Assembly (NCBI GenBank): GCA_028720205.1
Contig: JAQYLE010000004.1
Span: forward strand, 1-64,000
Direction of reading: 5' to 3'
Length of the DNA: 64,000 nt
DNA from: Clostridia bacterium
GTDB lineage: Bacteria; Bacillota; Clostridia; Christensenellales; Borkfalkiaceae
This document shows positions 5,904 to 14,628 of the stretch, one piece after another. The translations under genes and the position numbers were made by a program. How positions within the stretch are numbered: the first letter of the stretch is position 1; each line of letters opens with the position of its first letter. The notes under the pieces are model-generated. The model ran no database searches and had not been told where the DNA came from. It saw only the letters and a list, made by a program, of their open reading frames with translations.

Positions 5904-8888
5904 TTATTTATTATCTTTATTTCCCGCGGAAGGGCCTGCCGCCGCCTGCGCTTTTTGCTGCGCCTCTTTATACGAGGACATGTTCTGAATGGGTTCCGGC
6001 ATCTGCCGTTTAAACACCCTTCTCTCGCCGTTTTGCGGCGCGGCGTTATTACTCTGCGCGGCGTTTTGCGCGGGGCGCACGGGTGCGCCGTTCGCGCGGA
6101 TTTCGATACGCACTTTCAAAAGCACCGAAATCGTGCCGCGCTGTATACGCTCCACCATTTCGTCGAACATATCGAAGCCCTCTTTTTTATAAGAAATAAT
6201 CGGGTCCACCTGCCCGTAAGCGCGCAAGCCGATACCTTTGCGGAGTTGATCCATTGCGTCGATATGATCGATCCAGTTGCGGTCGACGGTCATGAGCAGC
6301 ACGCGGCGTTCCACGTCGGAAAAATCCACGCCCATTTTAGAAATGTCCTCGATTTTCTTTTCGTATTCCTTAACGGTTTTCGCCGTAATTTTTTCAATGG
6401 CAAGCGGGTAATCCCATTTTTCCAATTTTTCGCGGGTGACGTAATTCGTTCCCTCGGGCAACAGTTTGGCTTCCAGCGCGGCGTTGAGTTCCGTCTCGTT
6501 CCAGAGTTCCGGCATATCGTCGGCATTCACCGCCGAACGCACCACTTCTTCCACGTAGTCGGGAATATATTTCAACACCTGATCGTGCACGTTTTCGCCT
6601 TTGAGCACTTTCATACGTTCCGCATACATTACTTCGCGCTGTTTGTTCATTACGTCGTCGTACTGCAACACGTTTTTACGTATGCCGAAATTACGCCCTT
6701 CAATCGCCTTCTGCGCGTTGGCGATTCCGCGCGAGAGCATCTTCGATTGCAGACACGTATCTTCGTCGATTTTAAAGAAGTTATACAGCGACTTCATTCT
6801 CTCTCCGCCGAAGCGTTTTACAAGATCGTCTTCCAGCGAAAGGAAAAATACCGACATACCGATATCGCCCTGCCGCCCCGCGCGCCCGCGCAACTGATTA
6901 TCGATACGGCGCGATTCGTGACGTTCCGTACCGATGATGCAAAGTCCGCCCGCGGCGATTACCTGCTCCTTTTCTTTATCCGTTTCCGCCTTGAAATATT
7001 CGTATAATTTTTTATAACGTTCGCGTACGGCTAAAATCTTATCGTCTACGTCGGTAATGTACGTACTTACGGCAAGTTCTATCGTATCGTGATCCGCGCC
7101 CTCTTCGCGCAGACGCTTTTTGGCAAGGTATTCGGGATTGCCGCCCAGAAGAATATCCGTGCCGCGCCCCGCCATGTTTGTGGCGATGGTCACCGCGCCG
7201 TATCTGCCCGCCTGCGCCACGATTTCCGCTTCGCGTTCGTGGTTTTTCGCGTTTAAAATGTTGTGTTTAATGCCGTTTTTCTTCAAAAGCCGCGCGATCT
7301 CTTCCGATTTATCCACCGAAGCCGTACCCACAAGCACAGGCTGACCGCTTTTATTCCGCTCGATAATCTCCTGCACGATTGCGCGTTTTTTTCCGTTCAG
7401 CGTGGAATACACCATATCGGGCAGATCGATGCGTTTCACGGGTTTGTTCGTAGGAATTTCTATAACGTCCAACGAATAAATGGTGCGGAATTCCGCCTCT
7501 TCCGTTTTCGCCGTACCCGTCATACCCGAAAGTTTGGAATACAGACGGAAATAATTCTGGAACGTGATGGTGGCGTACGTCTTGTTTTCGCTGCGCACTT
7601 CCACGCCCTCTTTCGCCTCGATTGCCTGATGCAATCCGTCGGAATATCTTCTGCCGATCATAAGTCTGCCCGTAAACTCGTCCACGATAATCACTTCGCC
7701 GTCGTTTACGATATAATCTTCGTCGCGCTTGAACAGTTTATGCGCTTTTAACGCCTGCTGAATATGGTGGTTCAAATCGGCGTGCGCGATTTCCGCGATG
7801 TTGTCGATACGGAAGAACCGCTCCGCTTTCTGCGCGCCCGAATCGGTGAGTTCCACCGTTTTATCTTTGCGGTTAACGATATAATCCCAATCGCGGCTTT
7901 GGGCGAGCGCCTTCTTCCCCTCGGGCGCGTTCTGCGCCGCAATTCTGCGCTTTTCTTCCATTTCCGCTTCGTAATTCGCCTGCTCTTCCAGCGTCATTTT
8001 GGTATAATCTACGCTTTCATCGTCGTCGGCATCGGAAATTTCCGCCTGCGCCGCCTTTTTGTTTTTCTTTTTCGCTTTATTTTCTTTTGCGTTTTCTTTC
8101 GCCAGGCGGTACGCTTCGTCCTCTTCTTCTTTCAGTTCGTCGTCGAACCCGCCCGAAAGCGTGCGCACGAATTTATCCACCTGCACGTACAAATCGGATG
8201 ATTTTTCGCCTTTGCCCGAAATAATCAGCGGCGTTCTCGCCTCGTCGATTAAAATGGAGTCCACCTCGTCTACGATAGCAAACGACAAATCGCGCTGTAC
8301 CATTTTGGATAAATCGGTTTTTAAATTGTCGCGCAGGTAATCGAAGCCGAATTCGTTGTTGGTGCCGTATACGATATCGCAGCGGTACGCCTCGCGTTTC
8401 TGATCGTCGTCCATGCCGGGTACGATAACGCCTACGGTAAGCCCCATAAACTTATGCACTTTGCCCATCCATTCCGCGTCGCGCTTGGCAAGGTAATCGT
8501 TTACGGTAACTACGTGCACGCTCTTGCCCGTCAACGCGTTTAAATAGGCGGGCAGAGTAGCCACCAGCGTTTTGCCTTCGCCCGTGCGCATTTCCGCGAT
8601 ACGCCCCTGGTGCAGGCAGATACCGCCGATAATCTGCACGCGGAAATGCTTCATATTCAGAACGCGCCACGCCGCTTCGCGAAGCGCCGCAAACGCGTCG
8701 GGCAGAATGTCGTCGGTGGTTTCGCCCGCGGCAAGCCTGCCTTTCAGTATGCCTGTCTGCGCCTTTAAAGTCTCGTCGTCCATGGCGGCGTATTTTTCTT
8801 CCAGCGCCTCCACTTTGTCGGCAATCTTATCGAGTTTTTTCAAACTCCGTCTGCTGTCGCTGTTCATTAAAAAACCGAAAAGTCCCAT
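5904..8888 (-). CDS. secA: Preprotein translocase ATPase SecA
   Basis: SecA drives export through SecYEG by ATP hydrolysis. Visible motifs are Walker A MRTGEGKT, the DEAD-like VDEVDSILIDEAR, TNNEFGFDYLRDN, ATNMAGRGTDILLGG, and the helicase motif QLRGRAGRQGD. I choose the ATG at 8888 (protein MGLFGFLMNSD, 994 aa): it has GGAG 9 bp upstream, while the ATG at 8939 has none. Two oddities. A ~85-residue highly charged, Lys/Glu/Asp-rich insertion occupies about residues 246-333 (7890-8150), in the preprotein cross-linking domain region. The C-terminus ends in an Ala/Gln-rich tail without the CxCx8CH zinc motif that binds SecB in many bacteria. Many surface and lipoprotein substrates are encoded nearby. 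Confidence 0.96.
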   Translation of the reverse strand: MGLFGFLMNSDSRRSLKKLDKIADKVEALEEKYAAMDDETLKAQTGILKGRLAAGETTDDILPDAFAALREAAWRVLNMKHFRVQIIGGICLHQGRIAEMRTGEGKTLVATLPAYLNALTGKSVHVVTVNDYLAKRDAEWMGKVHKFMGLTVGVIVPGMDDDQKREAYRCDIVYGTNNEFGFDYLRDNLKTDLSKMVQRDLSFAIVDEVDSILIDEARTPLIISGKGEKSSDLYVQVDKFVRTLSGGFDDELKEEEDEAYRLAKENAKENKAKKKNKKAAQAEISDADDDESVDYTKMTLEEQANYEAEMEEKRRIAAQNAPEGKKALAQSRDWDYIVNRKDKTVELTDSGAQKAERFFRIDNIAEIAHADLNHHIQQALKAHKLFKRDEDYIVNDGEVIIVDEFTGRLMIGRRYSDGLHQAIEAKEGVEVRSENKTYATITFQNYFRLYSKLSGMTGTAKTEEAEFRTIYSLDVIEIPTNKPVKRIDLPDMVYSTLNGKKRAIVQEIIERNKSGQPVLVGTASVDKSEEIARLLKKNGIKHNILNAKNHEREAEIVAQAGRYGAVTIATNMAGRGTDILLGGNPEYLAKKRLREEGADHDTIELAVSTYITDVDDKILAVRERYKKLYEYFKAETDKEKEQVIAAGGLCIIGTERHESRRIDNQLRGRAGRQGDIGMSVFFLSLEDDLVKRFGGERMKSLYNFFKIDEDTCLQSKMLSRGIANAQKAIEGRNFGIRKNVLQYDDVMNKQREVMYAERMKVLKGENVHDQVLKYIPDYVEEVVRSAVNADDMPELWNETELNAALEAKLLPEGTNYVTREKLEKWDYPLAIEKITAKTVKEYEKKIEDISKMGVDFSDVERRVLLMTVDRNWIDHIDAMDQLRKGIGLRAYGQVDPIISYKKEGFDMFDEMVERIQRGTISVLLKVRIEIRANGAPVRPAQNAAQSNNAAPQNGERRVFKRQMPEPIQNMSSYKEAQQKAQAAAGPSAGNKDNK

Positions 8889-9074
8889 CGTTACAAACTC
8901 CGCTTTGTTTTTTGTTGTCTGAAAGGAGCGCTTGCGCATTACGCGGTACGCCTGCGCGATACCTTTGCGCTTTGCCGCGCGGTGTTTTCCCCGGTAAACG
9001 ACCTGAAAAACTTCTGCGCTTTTTCTCCGCCGGATAAAGAGGCGGAAAATCGCACGCTATTCTCTCACTTATAT

Positions 9075-9102
9075 ATTTTACAATATTTATTCGGAAAATC
9101 AA
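9075..9102 (-). promoter_or_regulatory. Possible secA promoter
   Basis: On the minus strand TTGATT (9097-9102) and TAAAAT (9075-9080) are spaced 16 bp. The implied 5' leader to the secA ATG is about 175 nt. The rest of the secA-to-9315 gap (8889-9249) shows no gene with a credible ribosome-binding site. Confidence 0.35.
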
Positions 9103-9249
9103 AGCGTTTTTCGGCATATTTCTCACATTTTTCCCTAACTTTCAAATTCCCCGCACGAAACGCGCCTCTTTTTTACCTTTTTCCCCTTTTTCGGCATCGC
9201 TTTTGCAAGCGCTTCTTATTCCGTATCCCGATAAAACCGCCGTCTCCTC

Positions 9250-9293
9250 TTGACAAATCCCCCCGCGGTTTGCTATAATTAATTTGCTATAAT
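9250..9293 (+). promoter_or_regulatory. Strong promoter with duplicated extended -10
   Basis: TTGACA (9250-9255), an 18-bp spacer, then TGCTATAAT with TATAAT at 9274-9279. The extended -10 is repeated 14 bp downstream (TGCTATAAT, TATAAT at 9288-9293). The ATG of the membrane protein gene follows at 9315, with AGGGAG 8 bp before it. Confidence 0.75.
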
Positions 9294-9314
9294 TCGTTTG
9301 AGGGAGAAAGAATC

Positions 9315-10388
9315 ATGCGCCATATTTTTCCGAAACGTTCAAAGCGTAAAAACGCGTGCCGGGCGCCGCGTAAAAAAGTTTCATTTACTTGCCTTACGGC
9401 GGCATTGTTCTTTGCTTTTTCCTTTCTTTTTACTCTGCCGTTTTTTTCTGCGGAAAAAAGCGCGACGGCAAGCGCGGATACCGGACCTAAACCCTCGGTA
9501 CGCATAACGTTCGAAAATATGAGCGACGCGCTTTGCTACGGCACTCTGCTTTCGCTTGAACCGTCTACCGGTCCGGCCTGCGCATGGGACGGCACGGAAG
9601 AAAACAAATACATACCGAACGGCGTCCCCGAAGAGATCTGGCGCGCGTTTGTAGATTACGAAGATACGGACGGCTATTATTTTTTACAATGTCTGTGGCG
9701 CGTAGACGAAACAAAAACGCTGAACTGGACGTATTTTCCGCCCCAAAACTTTAAAATTTTGTTGTATTACCCCGAAAGCGGCGCGTTCGTATGCGGCGAA
9801 AAATGCGAAAGATACGCCTTTCACAGTTATTTTTCAGTAGACGTTTCGCCGTCCGTGCTCGTCGCGACGGCTTCGGGCGAGGCGATTCCCGTTGAAAAAA
9901 CATACGATCATACGGGCGAATTTTTTTCACTGTTGTTCCGCGTGCTCGTAACGGTGGCTGTGGAAATTGCGATAGCCCTCTTGTTCGGTTTTAAAAAGAA
10001 ACGCTCTTTTCGTATTCTGCTCGGCGTAAACCTCTGCACGCAGTTGCTGTTGAACGGCGCTTTAAACGCCGTGGCGTATTTTTCGGGCGCGGCGGAAATT
10101 ATTGCGCCTTATTTGCTTGCCGAACTTCTGGTATTCGCCGCCGAAGCCGCGGCGTACGTCTTTCTGTTCGGCAAAAAACGCTCGGGCGATATGAACGCGC
10201 AAGCAGCAGAAACAAACGATTCGGCAGACGGAACGAGCGCTACGCCCCAAAACGTCGCCAAGCGCCTGACAGACGGAAAGCGGGATACTATGAGCGCGAA
10301 AAAACTCGTCGTTTACGCGGCGGTTGCCAACGCCGTTTCGTTTATAATCGGTCTGCCGCTTGCTCTGCTTGTTCCTTCGTTATTCTGA
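9315..10388 (+). CDS. Unrecognised membrane protein with extracellular domain
   Basis: I do not recognise this 357-aa protein. A basic N-terminus leads into a hydrophobic segment (about 24-44) that is either a signal peptide (ending near ATASA) or an anchor. Residues about 50-200 are soluble and presumably extracellular, with several cysteines (74, 89, 126, 160, 164) that could form disulphides. Four more helices follow at about 203-226, 233-256, 260-285 and 330-355; a hydrophilic Ala/Asp/Thr-rich linker separates the last two. The start has AGGGAG at good distance. It is monocistronic, divergent from secA, under a near-consensus promoter, and closed by a bidirectional terminator. A soluble outer domain before a compact helix bundle would fit a sensor or envelope protein, but that is speculation. 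Confidence 0.7.
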   Translation: MRHIFPKRSKRKNACRAPRKKVSFTCLTAALFFAFSFLFTLPFFSAEKSATASADTGPKPSVRITFENMSDALCYGTLLSLEPSTGPACAWDGTEENKYIPNGVPEEIWRAFVDYEDTDGYYFLQCLWRVDETKTLNWTYFPPQNFKILLYYPESGAFVCGEKCERYAFHSYFSVDVSPSVLVATASGEAIPVEKTYDHTGEFFSLLFRVLVTVAVEIAIALLFGFKKKRSFRILLGVNLCTQLLLNGALNAVAYFSGAAEIIAPYLLAELLVFAAEAAAYVFLFGKKRSGDMNAQAAETNDSADGTSATPQNVAKRLTDGKRDTMSAKKLVVYAAVANAVSFIIGLPLALLVPSLF

Positions 10389-10445
10389 AAAATAAAAATC
10401 GTTTGCGCGCAACCGTTGTTTCAACCGTTAAAACATACTTGCCTA

Positions 10446-10486
10446 TAAAAAATTCGGCGGAAAAATTTCCCTGCCGAAATTTTTTA
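10446..10486. terminator. Bidirectional terminator
   Basis: AAAAAATTCGGC and GCCGAAATTTTTT form a hairpin with one mismatch; the loop itself can pair GGAAA with TTTCC. It ends the plus-strand membrane protein gene and, on the other strand, the opp operon. Confidence 0.8.
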
Positions 10487-10539
10487 TATTCGTATGCCGA
10501 CAATATGCCGACAAGCGACGGCGCCGCAGACTGAAACGG

Positions 10540-10854
10540 TTACGCCGCGCAACGGCCGAATCCCACAAGAACGAAATACAAAACGCATATAATAATGATT
10601 GCAACGCACATCCACGGAAACATCAGTTTCACCGCGTTCACGTACGTCTGCCATTTTTCTTTCGCCGTGGATTTTTTCTGCGTCTCTTCGCGTTGATTTT
10701 TTCTTTCGTTCTGCGCCGCGTCGCTTCCGCGCGGTTTTTGTCCGCCGCGAAATCCGCCCCGTACGTTGCTCATATCCGCCACGGTGGAATTATCGTCGTA
10801 ATATATTATTTTTTCTTTTTTCTTTTTTGCGTTTTTCTTCTTTTTGCCCGACAT
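10540..10854 (-). CDS. Small basic single-pass membrane protein, last gene of the opp operon
   Basis: A 104-aa protein I do not recognise. The N-terminal third is extremely Lys-rich (GKKKKNAKKKKEK), the middle is hydrophilic, and the C-terminus holds one helix (about 78-100, PWMCVAIIIICVLYFVLVGF). This predicts a long positively charged cytoplasmic part with a C-terminal tail anchor. The start has AGGAG overlapping the oppF stop, and the gap to oppF is only 4 bp, so it is translated from the opp transcript. Charge and position suggest an accessory of the transporter, or an envelope protein binding acidic partners, but nothing in the sequence proves it. Confidence 0.7.
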   Translation of the reverse strand: MSGKKKKNAKKKKEKIIYYDDNSTVADMSNVRGGFRGGQKPRGSDAAQNERKNQREETQKKSTAKEKWQTYVNAVKLMFPWMCVAIIIICVLYFVLVGFGRCAA

Positions 10855-10858
10855 CGCC

Positions 10859-12076
10859 TTACTCCTGCGGATAGCAATGGCACGCCACGAAATGGCCCTC
10901 TTCGTATTCTTTGTAAACGGGCGCGATATGTTTGCAGATTTCCATTGCCTTGGGGCAGCGCGTATGGAACTTACATCCCAACGGCGGATTGGCGGGCGAA
11001 GGAATATCCCCTTTCAAAACCACCCGCTCGGTTTTTTCGTCCGGATTAGGGTTGGGCACGGCAGAAAACAAAGCGTGCGTATACGGATGCATCGGATGAT
11101 TGAAAATCTCGTCTTTCGTGCCGAATTCCACCAACGAACCTAAATACATAACCCCGATTTTATCGGAAATGAATTTTACTACGGATAAATCGTGGGAAAT
11201 GAAAAGATACGTAAGTTTTCGTTCTTCCTGCAAGTTTTTCAACAGATTGATAATCTGCGCCTGAATGGAAACGTCCAGCGCGGATACGGGTTCGTCGCAA
11301 ATCACCAGAGCGGGATTAACCGACAACGCACGCGCAATGCAGATACGCTGACGCTGTCCGCCCGAAAATTCGTGCGGATACCGTTCGTAATAATAATCCC
11401 GCAGTCCGCATTTTTCCATCAGTTCCAAAACGTACTCTTTAATCTGTTCTTTGGGTACGAGATTATGCACCTTAACCGGCTCGGATAATATATCGCCTAC
11501 CGTGCTTCGGGGCGGAAGCGAAGAATAAGGATCCTGAAATACGATTTGCATCTGCGTACGGAGCGGACGCATCTGCTTCTGATTATAATCCGCGATATTT
11601 TCGCCTTTAAAGAAAATCTGCCCCGCCGTGGGTTGATGCAATTTTAAAATAGCGCGCCCCATGGTGGATTTTCCGCAACCCGATTCTCCTACGATGCCCA
11701 GCGTTTCGCCGGGATATATTTTGAAAGATACGTCGTCCACCGCTTTCAACTGCGAAAGCGGCTTTCCGAGCAACGTCTTTTTCAGTACAAAGTATTTTTT
11801 TAAATGCCGTACTTCCAGAATCGCATTCGGATCGGGCGGCAACGACTCGTCCTCTTTAATCTTCTTTTCCCGCTCTTCCTGTTCTTTGGAAAATTCCGCC
11901 TGATCGTCGTACGAGGAAAAATCGCCGGCGGCCTCAATCTTTTGGGCGGCGTTTTCCGCGGCGTTTTCCGCAGCGCCCGTTTGCGCGCCCGCTTGTTCCG
12001 TTATTTCCGTTTTTGCGGCGTTTTCCGGCTCGTCCTGCGGAATTGCGGTTTTTATGTTTTTCTCTTCTTTGCTCAT
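10859..12076 (-). CDS. oppF: Oligopeptide ABC transporter ATPase OppF
   Basis: The second ATPase of a peptide/nickel (PepT) importer. Walker [13 protein letters not shown]-loop FQDPYSSL, signature FSGGQRQR, Walker B LVICDEPVSALD and switch ISHDLSVV are all present. The C-terminal oligopeptide/dipeptide domain carries the cysteines seen in iron-sulphur-like OppF/DppF tails (CKFHTRCPKAMEICK...CHC). I place the start at 12076 (MSKEEKN), 2 bp after the oppD stop, because upstream codons overlap oppD. The first ~85 residues form an Ala/Glu-rich low-complexity extension not usual for the family. It pairs with OppD on OppBC. Confidence 0.94.
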   Translation of the reverse strand: MSKEEKNIKTAIPQDEPENAAKTEITEQAGAQTGAAENAAENAAQKIEAAGDFSSYDDQAEFSKEQEEREKKIKEDESLPPDPNAILEVRHLKKYFVLKKTLLGKPLSQLKAVDDVSFKIYPGETLGIVGESGCGKSTMGRAILKLHQPTAGQIFFKGENIADYNQKQMRPLRTQMQIVFQDPYSSLPPRSTVGDILSEPVKVHNLVPKEQIKEYVLELMEKCGLRDYYYERYPHEFSGGQRQRICIARALSVNPALVICDEPVSALDVSIQAQIINLLKNLQEERKLTYLFISHDLSVVKFISDKIGVMYLGSLVEFGTKDEIFNHPMHPYTHALFSAVPNPNPDEKTERVVLKGDIPSPANPPLGCKFHTRCPKAMEICKHIAPVYKEYEEGHFVACHCYPQE

Positions 12077-12078
12077 AA

Positions 12079-13458
12079 TCACTCGTTCCTCGGCTGGTAT
12101 AAATGGCACGCAACGAAATGCGTGGGACTGAGTTGCACCATTTCCGGGTACTTTCCGGAACATTGTTTCACGCACTTGCCGCACCGTTCTTTAAAGTAAC
12201 AATAATCGGGCATATCCACGGGGTTTGGCACGTTTCCCGGAATATTGAACAGCCGATCGTCGGAAGATTTCATCGTAGGTTTCGATTTTTGCAAGCCCTG
12301 CGTGTAAGGATGGCAGGGATTGTGGAAAATCTCCGAAGCCGTTCCCTTTTCGATAATACGCCCGGCATACATTACCACCACATAATCCGCCATTTCGGCA
12401 ATCACGCCCAAATCGTGCGTAATCAACAAAATCGATCCGTTGATACGCTTTTTCAAATCGTTGAACAATTCCAGAATCTGCGCCTGAATGGTAACGTCCA
12501 GCGCGGTAGTCGGCTCGTCCGCGATAATCAGCCGCGGCTCGCCCGCCAGCGCCATGGCGATCATAATACGTTGGCGCATACCGCCCGACAATTCGTGCGG
12601 GTACGAAGCGTATACCCGCTCCGCCATGGCTATTCCCACCATATTCAGCATTTGAATAGATCGCTCTTTGGCAAATTCTTTCGTCGCGCCGGGTACGTGC
12701 AGAAGCGTTACCTCGTCTAACTGATTGCCGATGGTAAACACAGGGTTCAGCGAAGTCATCGGTTCCTGAAACACCATCGCCATCTGTCTGCCGCGCAAAC
12801 GGTACATTTCGCTTATCGGCATTTTGGCGATATCGTACACCACTTCTTCTTTTTTAAATAAACCGAGTCCGTTTTCGTCCTTCGCCTGTTTCGGGCGGCG
12901 TAAAGGCTCGCCGTTTTTATCTTTTTTTGTTCTGCCCGCTTTATCCTTTACCTCTTCGTAGATTACGTCGCCGTTTTCGTCCGTTTCGTACTCGGGGATA
13001 AATTTACCGTTTTTATCCCGCATATAATCCACGGTTTTAAAGCGAATCGAACCTTCCACAATCTGGCCGGAAGGACCTTGCAATAAGCGCATGATCGACA
13101 TGGAAGTAACCGATTTACCGCAACCGGATTCTCCCACGACGCCCACCGTAGAATTCAGCGGAATATCGAAACTTACGCCGTTTACCGCCTTCACCACGCC
13201 CTGATCGGTAAAGAAATACGAATGCAGATTTTCCACTTCCAGAATGTTTTCGGGATTTTTCATCTGCGAGGTGTACGCCGAAGGAGGAAGTTTGCGGTTC
13301 TTTTCCTTTTCCAGCCGGCGCATTTCTTTCTGATTGGATTTTGCAATTTCGCGGACTTCCTTGCCGGTAAGATAATGCGAAGAAGATTTCTTTTCTTCGG
13401 CGGCAGAATCGGCGTTGGTTTCTTCTGTTTTTTTCTTGAATAAATCCGAAAGCCCCAT
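12079..13458 (-). CDS. oppD: Oligopeptide ABC transporter ATPase OppD
   Basis: A 459-aa ATPase, longer than the usual ~330-350 aa. Walker [13 protein letters not shown]-loop [12 protein letters not shown], signature LSGGMRQR, Walker [15 protein letters not shown] and switch [11 protein letters not shown] are intact, with the C-terminal cysteine-bearing OppD tail ([14 protein letters not shown]). Two additions stand out: a ~70-residue charged N-terminal extension, and a ~60-residue charged insertion between Walker A and the Q-loop (around [10 protein letters not shown] to KKEEVVYD). The insertion falls in the small beta/helical face of the nucleotide-binding domain and keeps the frame and motifs. 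It couples ATP hydrolysis to peptide import with OppF. Confidence 0.93.
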   Translation of the reverse strand: MGLSDLFKKKTEETNADSAAEEKKSSSHYLTGKEVREIAKSNQKEMRRLEKEKNRKLPPSAYTSQMKNPENILEVENLHSYFFTDQGVVKAVNGVSFDIPLNSTVGVVGESGCGKSVTSMSIMRLLQGPSGQIVEGSIRFKTVDYMRDKNGKFIPEYETDENGDVIYEEVKDKAGRTKKDKNGEPLRRPKQAKDENGLGLFKKEEVVYDIAKMPISEMYRLRGRQMAMVFQEPMTSLNPVFTIGNQLDEVTLLHVPGATKEFAKERSIQMLNMVGIAMAERVYASYPHELSGGMRQRIMIAMALAGEPRLIIADEPTTALDVTIQAQILELFNDLKKRINGSILLITHDLGVIAEMADYVVVMYAGRIIEKGTASEIFHNPCHPYTQGLQKSKPTMKSSDDRLFNIPGNVPNPVDMPDYCYFKERCGKCVKQCSGKYPEMVQLSPTHFVACHLYQPRNE

Positions 13459-13460
13459 GG

Positions 13461-14612
13461 TTATCTCCTCTGTTTGGGATCGAGCGCGTCGCGCAATCCG
13501 TCGCCGATAAAGTTAAAGCCGAGCACCGCAATGATAATGCAGATACCCGAAGGCACCCATACGTTAAAATTATTCTGCAAAATATCGCTGCGTTTCGATA
13601 TGATTTCGATCATCGTACCCCACGAAGCGTAAGGAATCCGAACGCCCAGATTCAGATAAGAAAGCGTGGATTCGTAAAGTATCATACTGCCGAGCGAAAG
13701 CGTCATCGATACTAAAATCTGCGGCAGAATATTGGGAATAAGGTGTTTGAAAATTTTTCTCGTTGCCGAATAGCCCATGGCTTCCGCCGCCACCATGTAC
13801 TCCTGTTCGCGCAGGAACAGAATCTGTCCGCGCACCAGCCGCGCCATACCCGGCCACGAAAACAACGACAACAGCCCCATTAAAAGGTAAATGTAATATT
13901 CCTGCGGCACGCCGTTTGAATCGAGCACCGTGCCTATAATCAGCATCAACGGCAGAGTCGGCAGACAGATCAGCACGTCGCAGATTCGCATGATGACGTT
14001 ATCCACTACGCCGCCGTAGTACCCTGCCAGACCGCCTAAGATAATCCCCAGCGCCGACGTTAAAAATACCGCGAGAAAACTTATCGTCAACGAAAGTCTG
14101 CCGCCGTACATCAGACGCACGAAGATGTCCATGCCCTGTTCGTCCGTACCCAGAAGGTGCGTAGCCGAAGGTTTCGCCAAAGCGTTGATGCCCTGCTCGG
14201 TAACGATCACCTGAACGAATTTATCGCCCTCTTCCCCCGCGCCCGCTTCCGTTACCACTTCTTTCGCCCAATAATCGTTCGCGCCCGAACGGTCGGTTTC
14301 CGTTTCGCCCCAGCGGTGATACACTACCGGCCCCAGCCAGCAGAACAGAAACAGCACCGAAAGCATGATAATACCCGCTATCGATAATTTGGAGCGGAAA
14401 AAACGCCTGAGTACCATGCGCGTGGGCGACATGAGTTTTACGTTTTTATCCAGCGGCTTTTCTTCTTCCGCCGCCTGACTGACGGCGATGGCGTCCGTTG
14501 CGGTTTCGGGCATTTCTTCCTTTATTTCCCGTGCGATTTCCGCATTCGCGCCCTCGCCCGCGGTATCGGCAAGAACGGTATGCAATTGTTCTTCTCTTTC
14601 GTTATCTTTCAT
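13461..14612 (-). CDS. oppC: Oligopeptide ABC transporter permease OppC
   Basis: A 383-aa permease. After a ~60-residue acidic N-terminal cytoplasmic extension, the OppC_N segment (MVLRRFFRSKLSIAGIIML) leads into a first helix and an extracellular loop of about 80 residues ending in HLLGTDEQGMDIFVRLMYGGR. This is followed by five further helices. The EAA coupling loop is EAMGYSATRKIFKHLIPNILP. It forms the channel with OppB. It ends 2 bp before oppD. Confidence 0.93.
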   Translation of the reverse strand: MKDNEREEQLHTVLADTAGEGANAEIAREIKEEMPETATDAIAVSQAAEEEKPLDKNVKLMSPTRMVLRRFFRSKLSIAGIIMLSVLFLFCWLGPVVYHRWGETETDRSGANDYWAKEVVTEAGAGEEGDKFVQVIVTEQGINALAKPSATHLLGTDEQGMDIFVRLMYGGRLSLTISFLAVFLTSALGIILGGLAGYYGGVVDNVIMRICDVLICLPTLPLMLIIGTVLDSNGVPQEYYIYLLMGLLSLFSWPGMARLVRGQILFLREQEYMVAAEAMGYSATRKIFKHLIPNILPQILVSMTLSLGSMILYESTLSYLNLGVRIPYASWGTMIEIISKRSDILQNNFNVWVPSGICIIIAVLGFNFIGDGLRDALDPKQRR

Positions 14613-14628
14613 TTCCGTTCTCCTTCTC

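Noticed and set aside
8889-8939. Longer SecA start at 8939
   Set aside because: No Shine-Dalgarno site there, and the added residues are not SecA-like; the ATG at 8888 has GGAG and gives the normal N-terminus.
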